NCBI GenBank assembly: GCA_023429265.1
Contig: JAEYVS010000147.1
Coordinates: forward strand, 1 to 7,931
Direction: 5' to 3'
Length of the DNA stretch: 7,931 nt
DNA from: Bacteroidota bacterium
Lineage (GTDB): Bacteria > Bacteroidota > Ignavibacteria > Tepidaquicellales > Tepidaquicellaceae
This document shows positions 1-5,932 of this stretch, in pieces (position 1 is the stretch's first letter; every line of letters begins with the position of its first letter). Position numbers and translations under genes: made by a program. The notes below the pieces were generated by a model that saw only the letters and a list, made by a program, of their open reading frames with translations, searched no databases and was not told the DNA's origin.

Positions 1-237
1 AAGGGAACAAGGTCCATCCCAAAACTCATCGCGGTCGATAAGGAAACATACAGACCAATAGGACTATGGGGACCACGTCCCGCACCTGCACAGAATATGA
101 TGTATGAGTACAAAGAAAAGAAACAAAAGGAATATGCTGACGTGCAAAAGGATATTGCCATCTGGTACACAAAGGACAAAGGTGCCACACTGCAAAAAGA
201 GTTTAATGCACTGATAAACGACTGGGAAAACAAATAG
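1..237 (+). CDS. Thioredoxin-fold family protein, C-terminal 78 residues (5' end outside window)
   Basis: The reading frame is open from base 1 to a TAG at 235-237 and encodes 78 residues. It begins KGTRSIPKLIAVD, where the Ile-Pro pair looks like the cis-proline loop that faces the active-site cysteines in thioredoxin folds. A WGPRP motif follows at about residues 23-27, then a Lys/Glu-rich helical tail ending NDWENK. This order (RSIPKLI, then WGPRP) is what I associate with the small thioredoxin-like proteins common in Bacteroidota (Thioredoxin_9 type). The expected CxxC motif would lie upstream of the window, so redox activity cannot be confirmed here. egtD starts 21 bases after the stop on the same strand, so the two may be cotranscribed, placing a thiol-redox protein next to thiol-antioxidant synthesis. 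The family call is from memory of the motif and moderately secure. Confidence 0.72.
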   Translation, partial: KGTRSIPKLIAVDKETYRPIGLWGPRPAPAQNMMYEYKEKKQKEYADVQKDIAIWYTKDKGATLQKEFNALINDWENK

Positions 238-258
238 ACGGTCTTTGTATATTGAAAT

Positions 259-1356
259 TTGGCACCATTATCTTATTTTAAGATAAACACTAACCAAACC
301 ACTCCCGTTTTGTCAGACATTGATAATATTGATACCGTTGTAGAAAATTCGCCTGTATTCTCAAAAGAAGAAATTAATGACCGTTTGAATGTATACAGGT
401 TCGAGAGGTCTCTCGCCGAAAACTCCTTTGCTGAAGACGTACGCAAAGGATTAACTCATGAGAGAAAATTCCTCTATCCGAAATACTTCTATGATGACAG
501 GGGATCGGAGCTTTTCGATCAGATAACTCAAACAGAAGATTACTATCCAACTCGCACCGAGGAAAGTATTTTAATAGACCATTCAAGTGATATTATTAAA
601 TTCAGCAAAAATAAACCCGTTCTGGTAGAACTGGGCAGCGGGACATCCACAAAGACACGCCACATACTTGCCGCAAACGAAAAGACAGGACAGCCTTTGA
701 ATTATATTCCTCTGGATGTATCAGATATACTCATACCTACATCCGAGCAACTTATACAGGATTATTCTAATCTTAATATTAACGGAATCATTTCTGAATA
801 TATTACAGGGTATAGAATTGTGAAGGATATCGATTCCGCGCCAAATCTTACCATATTCCTGGGTTCCAGCATTGGGAATTTCCGGCGGGAGTATATAAAG
901 GAATTTCTCTCAAAGATAACAACAGAAATGCGGGACGATGACGCGCTGCTGATAGGTTTCGATCTGATAAAAGATGAAGCTGTTTTACTGAGGGCATATA
1001 ATGACAGCGAAGGTGTAACAGCTGAATTCAACCTGAACGTACTTCAAAGGATAAACAATGAACTTGGCGGAAGCTTTGACCTAAATTCCTTCGAACACTC
1101 TTCTATATTCAACCGTGAGAAGAGCCGCGTAGAGATGCACCTAACATCCACCAAAGATCAGGACATCGAAATACAGAATCTAGACCTCGTTATCAATTTC
1201 AAAAAAGGCGAGAGTATTCATACAGAGAATTCATATAAATTTAACGATAAGCTGATAATGGACTTTGCGGATGAGGCAGGGCTAGACTGGATCACCACCT
1301 GGAATGATCCAAAGAAGTATTTCGCGCTGAGTATATTCAACAAAAAAGGCAGCTAA
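259..1356 (+). CDS. egtD: L-histidine N(alpha)-methyltransferase EgtD (ergothioneine biosynthesis)
   Basis: EgtD transfers three methyl groups from SAM to the alpha-amino group of histidine, giving hercynine, the first step to ergothioneine; it is cytosolic. The family signature YFYDDRGSELFDQIT is at residues 76-90, followed by EDYYPTRTE (93-101). The SAM-binding ELGSGTSTKT is at 124-133 and FLGSSIGNF at 200-208. Residues matching the histidine site described for Mycobacterium smegmatis EgtD are present at conserved spacing: Tyr78 and Tyr95 (Tyr39/Tyr56), Gly202, Asn207, Tyr247, Met293, Glu323 and Ser325. The last six share a constant offset of 41, and the two tyrosines an offset of 39. Start choice: an in-frame TGA at 253-255 leaves TTG at 259 as the earliest possible start, and no ATG precedes the conserved core. 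TTG at 310 or 385 are alternatives, so up to about 42 N-terminal residues are uncertain. No clear Shine-Dalgarno precedes 259. The final codons form the left arm of a terminator. Confidence 0.95.
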   Translation: MAPLSYFKINTNQTTPVLSDIDNIDTVVENSPVFSKEEINDRLNVYRFERSLAENSFAEDVRKGLTHERKFLYPKYFYDDRGSELFDQITQTEDYYPTRTEESILIDHSSDIIKFSKNKPVLVELGSGTSTKTRHILAANEKTGQPLNYIPLDVSDILIPTSEQLIQDYSNLNINGIISEYITGYRIVKDIDSAPNLTIFLGSSIGNFRREYIKEFLSKITTEMRDDDALLIGFDLIKDEAVLLRAYNDSEGVTAEFNLNVLQRINNELGGSFDLNSFEHSSIFNREKSRVEMHLTSTKDQDIEIQNLDLVINFKKGESIHTENSYKFNDKLIMDFADEAGLDWITTWNDPKKYFALSIFNKKGS

Positions 1357-1376
1357 TAGCTGCCTTAGTATTTTTT
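1342..1376. terminator. Bidirectional intrinsic terminator between convergent egtD and egtB
   Basis: AAGGCAGC (1346-1353) pairs perfectly with GCTGCCTT (1359-1366) around the loop TAATA. On the plus strand six Ts follow at 1371-1376 after a 4-base gap. On the minus strand the run of As at 1342-1347 reads as a T-tract directly at the base of the stem, so the minus-strand version looks stronger. The left arm is the Gly-Ser end of egtD, and its TAA stop (1354-1356) sits in the loop. The egtB stop at 1397-1399 lies about 30 bases from the stem, so the element can end both transcripts. Confidence 0.85.
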
Positions 1377-1396
1377 GGACACTACTCTTCAATTAC

Positions 1397-2773
1397 CTAT
1401 ACATCACGTGCGCATCGGAATCCCGATATCATCCACCTCTCGTGCGTTTTAAAGAAGTTACGGTATGTGTTTCGCGTCGAGAGTTTAGGTGTTCCGAATG
1501 AACCACCTCTCAGCACCTTCTGGTTATTGAACCATTTATCGTTATATTCCTCGAAGCCTGATTTGAAGCCCGGGTATGCCATGAATTCCGAGCTCGTCCA
1601 CTCCCACGCATCACCAATCATCTGGTAACATCCGTAGAAGCTCCTTCCTTTTTCATAAGCATTCACATCCGTGGCTCTCCATATATCCATACCGAGGAGG
1701 TTTGTATTATCGGATGAGGGGTCTTCATCGCCCCACGGGAAAAGCGTGCTTCGCCCCAGATCCTCATTGTACGCTGCGGCTTTTTCCCATTCGCCTTCAG
1801 TGGGCAGCCTCTTGCCCGTCCATTTTGCATAAGCTGCAGCCTCGAAATAGCTGATGTGGGTCACGGGTTCTTTTGCAATGTCTTTTATGTAAGCCTTGCC
1901 TCTGAAGTCGTATTTATACCACTCCCCGCTATCATCCTGAAGCCAGTAGAGGGGAGCTTCCCATCCGTTATCCTGCACCACGTACCACGCTTCGGACAAC
2001 CAGTGATGAAAATCCTTATACCCACCGTTATTTATAAATTCCAGGTACTGCCCGTTCGTCACAGGGTACCGGTCGATGTAGTAATCATTCAGATAAATCT
2101 TATGCACAGGCATTTCAATGTCGTATGCAAAACGGTCGTGATACCTTTCTGCGTCGAATCCCATCTCATATATTCCACCGGGGATCTTTATCATATCGAA
2201 ATTCAGGGAGACATCTAGTGCAGGAGGCTGTTTCATTACTTTAGGGTTATAATCGTCCTGGAGAAGATGCTGGAGATCATACAAGATGAGCTCCTGATGC
2301 TGATACTCGTGATTATATCCCAGCTCGAATTTCTTTTTCATATCGTCGGTTATCTCTACACTCTCGTCGAGAAAGAAATCAAGCACCTGCTTATTGATGT
2401 GATTGCAGTAATTAATAGTCTCCTTCACAGTCGGGCGGGAGAGTGTACCCCGCTTGGCTTTATTGAAAAGCTTCCCGAATGTGAGGTAATACGAATTGAA
2501 ATAAAACGCTAAGTCTTCCTTGTAGGGCTCGAACTTATCCTTATAATATGCCCTGAGCAGCTGCTCGTAAAACCACGTTGTATGACCAATATGCCACCGC
2601 GGGGGACTCATATAGGCTTCCGTCTGTACCACGTAATCCTCTATCTCGAGCGGTTCAAGTATTTCAAATGTCTGGTATCTTACATCGAGAAATTGGTTAT
2701 ATAGCTTTATTCTGTCTTCGCTGATAGCTGATTCGCCATCCATTTTTTTCGTTAAAATAATTATGTTTTCCAT
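1397..2773 (-). CDS. egtB: Ergothioneine sulfoxide synthase EgtB (DinB_2 + FGE-sulfatase domains)
   Basis: EgtB is a non-heme iron enzyme that uses O2 to join hercynine to cysteine or gamma-glutamylcysteine, giving a sulfoxide. The 458 residues show the usual two domains. An N-terminal DinB-like helical domain (about 20-175) carries RWHIGHTTWFYE (59-70) and HEYQHQEL (155-162), giving the three-histidine iron site His64, His155 and His159. A formylglycine-generating-enzyme-like domain runs from IPGGIYEMG (197-205) through GDAWEWTSS (387-395) and LRGGSF (421-426) to the terminal SGFRCARD (450-457). As I recall, the His spacing and the Tyr95-Tyr96 pair match EgtB of Chloracidobacterium thermophilum (His62/153/157, Tyr93/94) with a constant offset of 2. 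That suggests the cysteine-tolerant subtype rather than the mycobacterial gamma-Glu-Cys type (inference). The ATG at 2773 is supported by AAAGGA seven bases upstream; Met11 is a weaker alternative. The gene converges on egtD instead of following it in an operon. Confidence 0.95.
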   Translation of the reverse strand: MENIIILTKKMDGESAISEDRIKLYNQFLDVRYQTFEILEPLEIEDYVVQTEAYMSPPRWHIGHTTWFYEQLLRAYYKDKFEPYKEDLAFYFNSYYLTFGKLFNKAKRGTLSRPTVKETINYCNHINKQVLDFFLDESVEITDDMKKKFELGYNHEYQHQELILYDLQHLLQDDYNPKVMKQPPALDVSLNFDMIKIPGGIYEMGFDAERYHDRFAYDIEMPVHKIYLNDYYIDRYPVTNGQYLEFINNGGYKDFHHWLSEAWYVVQDNGWEAPLYWLQDDSGEWYKYDFRGKAYIKDIAKEPVTHISYFEAAAYAKWTGKRLPTEGEWEKAAAYNEDLGRSTLFPWGDEDPSSDNTNLLGMDIWRATDVNAYEKGRSFYGCYQMIGDAWEWTSSEFMAYPGFKSGFEEYNDKWFNNQKVLRGGSFGTPKLSTRNTYRNFFKTHERWMISGFRCARDV

Positions 2774-2801
2774 CTTTTAATCCTTTATTAATCTTTTAAT
2801 C
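2772..2801. repeat. Two perfect 11-bp direct repeats in the egtB leader
   Basis: ATCTTTTAATC occurs at 2772-2782 and again at 2791-2801, a 19-base period. On the egtB strand it reads GATTAAAAGAT twice, and the copy nearer the gene runs into the start codon. AAAGGA lies at the junction of the spacer and that copy. The region is AT-rich, so chance or slippage duplication is possible; the 19-base spacing is not a helical repeat multiple that would argue strongly for an operator. Confidence 0.5.
2781..2786 (-). promoter_or_regulatory. Ribosome binding site of egtB
   Basis: Read on the minus strand this is AAAGGA, seven bases before the ATG at 2773. It supports that start over the internal Met11 (codon at 2743). 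Confidence 0.6.
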
Positions 2802-2850
2802 TTTTTATTTCCTATTGTAACGGTTAATTTTAATATCTAACTGAAATATA

Positions 2851-3609
2851 TTGGTTATCCCGGAAAATATAAACTCACTTCAATTGTTTCCTGTAAAATT
2901 CGAGCATATATCGAAGTTTTACGGTGAAAAGGCAGCCGTAAAGGATGTTACATTTGAAATCGAAAGCAATTCCATCACCGCCATCATAGGAAAAAGTGGC
3001 AGCGGCAAATCCACCATTCTGCAGATGATAAACGGCCTTGTGCGACCATCATCCGGTAAGATATTCCTGTTCGATAAAGAGCTCGACTATAATAACATAA
3101 TAGAGACACGTTTAAAAATCGGCTACTCTGTGCAGGGTACGGGATTATTCCCGCATATGACGGTGTATGAGAATATCGCGCTCCTCGCAAAAGTAAATGG
3201 CAAGGAGCCTGTCGAGATCAATGCCAGAATAGACGAGCTAATGGGCTTCGTAAACCTCGGACCGGAATATAAAGACCGCTATCCATACCAATTATCAGGC
3301 GGTGAGCAGCAGCGAGTAGGTATATGCCGTGCTATGATACTGAACCCGCCGATATTTCTTCTGGATGAAGCCTTCGGGGCGCTGGACCCCTCCACAAGGA
3401 ACGAGATTCACGGCGAACTCCTGAATCTCCAAAAAAATGAACCTCGCTGCATCATAATGGTGACACACGATATGAACGAAGCAAAGAAGCTTGCCGATAG
3501 GATAATGATTATAGACAATGGAGAGATAATGCAGTATGATGATACGGACAAGGTTTTTAATAATCCCGCGAATGAGAGGGTATGTGAATTTATTAATAGT
3601 CAATATTAA
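2851..3609 (+). CDS. ABC transporter ATPase, OpuCA/ProV-like quaternary-amine (betaine) type
   Basis: This is a complete cytoplasmic nucleotide-binding subunit that would power a membrane transporter. Seen in 252 residues: Walker A GKSGSGKST (47-55), a Q-loop at Gln95 inside the segment GYSVQGTGLFPHMTV (91-105), signature LSGGEQQRV (148-156), Walker B with D-loop IFLLDEAFGALD (168-179) and H-loop VTHD (204-207). The LFPHMTV-ENIAL stretch after the Q-loop is typical of the glycine betaine/carnitine/choline family (OpuCA, ProV, YehX). It lacks the CBS domains of classical OpuCA, which are about 380 residues long. TTG at 2851 is the earliest start because TGA lies at 2842-2844; TTG at 2884 is an alternative that still keeps the whole ATPase core. 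No Shine-Dalgarno is clear. No permease or binding protein follows, so it is an orphan subunit here. It diverges from egtB across 77 bases. Ergothioneine and hercynine are betaines, and ergothioneine importers belong to this ABC family; the substrate assignment is inference. Confidence 0.9.
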   Translation: MVIPENINSLQLFPVKFEHISKFYGEKAAVKDVTFEIESNSITAIIGKSGSGKSTILQMINGLVRPSSGKIFLFDKELDYNNIIETRLKIGYSVQGTGLFPHMTVYENIALLAKVNGKEPVEINARIDELMGFVNLGPEYKDRYPYQLSGGEQQRVGICRAMILNPPIFLLDEAFGALDPSTRNEIHGELLNLQKNEPRCIIMVTHDMNEAKKLADRIMIIDNGEIMQYDDTDKVFNNPANERVCEFINSQY

Positions 3610-3700
3610 TAAGCTATTGTAAAAACAGGTTCATTTTTTGTTAACTACTGCACCGTAAATAAATTTTTTTTAATTTTATATATTCGTTTTTTAACATAAA

Positions 3701-3709
3701 AAGGAAGGA
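3701..3709 (+). promoter_or_regulatory. Strong ribosome binding site of the 61-residue membrane protein
   Basis: AAGGAAGGA ends five bases before the ATG at 3715. It is a good match to the Shine-Dalgarno consensus and the main support that this very short frame is translated. Confidence 0.75.
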
Positions 3710-3714
3710 ACCTG

Positions 3715-3900
3715 ATGAGTGAAGAGAAAAGCGGAAGCTCGGTAGTATCTATTTTTGCAATGGTACTGCTTACAGTAGTAGTTTTAGTTCTTGTTTACTT
3801 CTTCGTCATTAAGGGTCTGACTGGAAAGAAAGAAATTGATATTAATATTAATGGGGGCTCTCACAAACTGGAAAAGGTTGAATTTGACAGAGTTGTGTGA
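3715..3900 (+). CDS. Small single-pass membrane protein, unrecognised family (61 aa)
   Basis: I do not recognise this protein. It has a polar serine-rich N-terminus (1-9), one hydrophobic segment (about 10-32, rich in Val, Leu and Phe), a short basic stretch with Lys33, Lys38 and Lys39, and a C-terminal tail with EIDININGG that looks like a beta strand, ending VEFDRVV. The flanking charges favour the C-terminal tail inside the cell but are not decisive. It is probably real: a strong ribosome binding site lies 5 bases upstream, the composition is a clear membrane segment, and an intrinsic terminator follows the stop within 10 bases. It sits 105 bases after the ABC ATPase gene on the same strand. 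That gap is AT-rich and contains no ORF, so the gene may have its own promoter or be the last gene of the ATPase unit. It does not resemble a transporter permease. Confidence 0.7.
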   Translation: MSEEKSGSSVVSIFAMVLLTVVVLVLVYFFVIKGLTGKKEIDININGGSHKLEKVEFDRVV

Positions 3901-3909
3901 CCATTAAGA

Positions 3910-3940
3910 AAAAAAGCCTACACAAAATGTGGGCTTTTTT
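3910..3940. terminator. Bidirectional intrinsic terminator between convergent genes
   Basis: Positions 3910-3922 pair with 3928-3940 as a 13-bp stem with one T-G wobble (3919 with 3931) around the loop CAAAA. The outer six pairs are A-T, so each strand has its own T-tract. It lies 9 bases after the small membrane protein (+). On the other strand it overlaps the stop codon of the Pr6Pr-type gene (stop at 3939-3941), so it can terminate both units. Confidence 0.88.
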
Positions 3941-4571
3941 ATTTCCTGCTCATCATCTTCCCTATTCCCACGTACACCGCCGAGAAAAAGACGAACACCA
4001 GCGTCACAAAGAAGGCATTAAGTATTGCAGTGGGGTAGCCGAGTTCCGGTACATCTAGGAATGGGTACGGATAGTTCCCCGATAACGCACCTCTCCCAAA
4101 AACATACAGAACATATATCAATGGATACAGCAGCCAGCGAATGAGACTTTTCCATCGTAGTTCACTTTTGTCGACGAATAGGAACCAGAAGAGCACGAAC
4201 CACACGGGATTGAAGGAATGAAGCAGCTCATCCACCACCAGCTGCAGCCCTGTAGGATCCCACATATAACGAAGCACTATATTATACACAAGCCCGACGA
4301 CAGTAATGTAAACAGCTATTGCGGCAATTACTTTCGGATTTGAGAAGTAAGTATTCATTCGTGTACCGGGCTTCATCAGAAGCCCCGTATAGCAGAGTGA
4401 TACTATTATATTGGTGAGGATCGTGAAAAAGCTGAAGAAACGGATCACTGTTTCAGGGATACCTGCCTCACGGTTTATCATCATTAATATGAATTGAAAT
4501 ACAACCGCGAACCACCCCGCAATGGCTCCAATTACAATAAAAGTATGTTTAGCTTTAGAAGATAATGGCAT
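3939..4571 (-). CDS. Pr6Pr family six-helix integral membrane protein
   Basis: The 210 residues contain about six hydrophobic segments (roughly 11-31, 43-65, 80-101, 122-133, 143-158 and 183-205). Motifs I associate with the Pr6Pr family are present: RFFSFFTILTN (44-54), ELLHSFNP (115-122), YPLIYVLY (149-156) and RGALSGNYPYPFLDV (160-174). The biochemical function of bacterial Pr6Pr proteins is not established as far as I know. The layout, with a conserved Thr in the second helix region (Thr50/Thr53) and a His before the fourth (His118), recalls the Thr-His pair of the eukaryotic AIG1/ADTRP membrane hydrolases; this is only a resemblance. The ATG at 4571 is the natural start because the first helix begins at about residue 11; no Shine-Dalgarno is seen. 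It is the last gene of a four-gene minus-strand series, 32 bases after the beta-propeller gene. Confidence 0.85.
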   Translation of the reverse strand: MPLSSKAKHTFIVIGAIAGWFAVVFQFILMMINREAGIPETVIRFFSFFTILTNIIVSLCYTGLLMKPGTRMNTYFSNPKVIAAIAVYITVVGLVYNIVLRYMWDPTGLQLVVDELLHSFNPVWFVLFWFLFVDKSELRWKSLIRWLLYPLIYVLYVFGRGALSGNYPYPFLDVPELGYPTAILNAFFVTLVFVFFSAVYVGIGKMMSRK

Positions 4572-4573
4572 TC

Positions 4574-4602
4574 AGTATTAGAATATGCACAATATTAATA
4601 CT
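4574..4602. repeat. AT-rich inverted repeat filling the gap before the Pr6Pr gene
   Basis: AGTATTA (4574-4580) is the reverse complement of TAATACT (4596-4602), and ATAT at 4583-4586 can pair with ATAT at 4592-4595 after a two-base bulge, leaving a loop of about five bases. It fills nearly all of the 32-base gap between two minus-strand genes and ends two bases before the Pr6Pr start codon. There is no T-tract on the minus strand, so it is not a convincing terminator. It could modulate translation of the downstream gene. Confidence 0.5.
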
Positions 4603-4603
4603 T

Positions 4604-5914
4604 TTATTTCAATAATACCATTCTTTTTGTTTGTGAAGTAACTTTGTTTTGATGGTATAGAGATACTCTGTAGAAGTAAACTCCGCTTTGATAGGATGTT
4701 CCGTCAAAGGCATATCTATATCTGCCGGACGATAGATTCTTTACTATTTCCTTTGTTAATTCCTCGCCAAGGATATTGTATATGGTTATTTCAAGAAATC
4801 CTGAACTCGAAGGATTATCTATTTCTATATTAGTAGAAGGGTTAAATGGATTGGGATAATTCTGATGAACTATAAATTCTTCAGGAACAGTGCTCCCTGT
4901 AAAAGTTATTCCTATCGAAGAAGGATCGAATTTTACTATCACACCGCTGTCCCCTACGCCCCAACCGTGCGTTTCATCCACAAAATCAATACAGTATATG
5001 TTATGGTTATTAGGTGTCGGTAAAAGATCCCATCTTTCTCCCGCATCGGAAGAGTACAGGAATTTTCCCGCGAATCCAAGCGCTATCCAGTATTGATCCT
5101 GGGTTCGCTTGTCGATGGAATAAGCTATACCGAATTCTTTGAGGGTTTCATATTGCCAGTTAGCTCCTGAATTAGACGTCTTTGACACACTTGGACCGAA
5201 TTCGTAATCACCGCCTACCGCCATAAAGTCGGCATTATTCTTGAATAGTATGTCATTGATTGGTTCAGGTCCGACGCTTTGCGCGATCCAGGATATACCT
5301 GCGTCTGTAGTTCTCCATATCACTCCTGCGATGTCAAAAAAACCTCCAAGCGCAAACCCTGTATTAGAGTCATAAAATTTCATACCTCTAATGGGAAACG
5401 AGGACTGAAAGGAAGAGTCGTGCTGTGAAGGATTCCAGCTTATTCCTCCGTCAGTTGTGTAGTAAATTTTACCTGAGGGAAAGGCAGTTCCGAAGTAACC
5501 GTTCAGAGGTGTTGTAAAATAAATACTCTCAATGAAATAGCTGCTGTCAGGATACATCTCCGTGATCCAGTTCACGCCTCCATTGGTGGTTTTGTAAAAA
5601 AGTGTACCAGGATTAAAGTTAGAAAACCAGGCCGTCGCCCATCCTGTCGTGCTGTTTACAAAATGAATATCCCTAAGGAAGTGATCCGGTTCACTGCTCT
5701 GTATGTTCCAGTCGGTGCCACCATTGCTGGTGTGAATGATAATCCCCGAATCGCCAATAGCCCACCCATTAAGCGTATCCGTGAATATGCATTTCTTTAG
5801 CAGAGCATTAGTCGGAGAAGATAACTCAATCCAGCTCCCCTGAGCAAATATCCCAATCGGAAAAAGGAGAATTTTTAATATGAAGACCGCTAAAAATGGA
5901 AATTGTATTTTCAT
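4604..5914 (-). CDS. T9SS-exported Ycf48-like/BNR beta-propeller protein with type A sorting domain
   Basis: Secreted or surface protein of 436 residues. A signal peptide covers about 1-24 (hydrophobic core, then IFAQ). Repeats ending in the pattern Thr/Ser-x-Asn/Asp-x-Gly-x-x-Trp close at Trp69, 116, 160, 209, 253 and 295, spaced 42-49 residues, each preceded by a Gly-Trp/Phe/Tyr strand such as NGWAIGDSG (49-57). A seventh half-repeat, HGWGVGDSG, is at 316-324. This is the Ycf48/BNR-type propeller seen in many extracellular proteins of this phylum. The C-terminus carries the T9SS type A sorting domain: QNYPNPFNP (351-359), IYNILGEE, SGVYFYR and the terminal KRMVLLK. The domain directs outer-membrane passage through the type IX system and surface attachment or release. 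The ligand of the propeller is unknown. The start lies 18 bases after the stop of the upstream 130-residue gene, which suggests cotranscription; no clear Shine-Dalgarno is seen. Confidence 0.9.
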   Translation of the reverse strand: MKIQFPFLAVFILKILLFPIGIFAQGSWIELSSPTNALLKKCIFTDTLNGWAIGDSGIIIHTSNGGTDWNIQSSEPDHFLRDIHFVNSTTGWATAWFSNFNPGTLFYKTTNGGVNWITEMYPDSSYFIESIYFTTPLNGYFGTAFPSGKIYYTTDGGISWNPSQHDSSFQSSFPIRGMKFYDSNTGFALGGFFDIAGVIWRTTDAGISWIAQSVGPEPINDILFKNNADFMAVGGDYEFGPSVSKTSNSGANWQYETLKEFGIAYSIDKRTQDQYWIALGFAGKFLYSSDAGERWDLLPTPNNHNIYCIDFVDETHGWGVGDSGVIVKFDPSSIGITFTGSTVPEEFIVHQNYPNPFNPSTNIEIDNPSSSGFLEITIYNILGEELTKEIVKNLSSGRYRYAFDGTSYQSGVYFYRVSLYHQNKVTSQTKRMVLLK

Positions 5915-5932
5915 ACTTGTGAAGATTGATTT

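Noticed and set aside
1856..2512. Open frames of 120 and 81 codons on the plus strand inside egtB
   Set aside because: They lie fully antisense to a strongly conserved enzyme, show no domain or ribosome site, and their composition is that of a reverse-complement shadow.
2774..2850. Possible divergent promoters between egtB and the ATPase gene
   Set aside because: The stretch is AT-rich, but I find no -35/-10 pair with proper spacing and no convincing Bacteroidota-type TAnnTTTG element on either strand.
3295..3603. 102-codon minus-strand frame inside the ABC ATPase gene
   Set aside because: It is antisense to the signature, Walker B and H-loop coding region and has no family resemblance.
3610..3714. 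Possible promoter or small RNA before the 61-residue gene
   Set aside because: T-rich runs and a TTGTTA are present, but no partner element is correctly spaced and no stable structure is evident.
3715..3900. The small membrane protein as the missing permease of the ABC ATPase
   Set aside because: One hydrophobic segment in 61 residues cannot form a transport channel of this family, which needs several helices.
4604..5914. Reading the Trp/Gly repeats as a true photosystem II assembly factor
   Set aside because: The Ycf48-like propeller is widespread in secreted proteins of non-phototrophs, and the T9SS sorting domain shows export; nothing photosynthetic is nearby.
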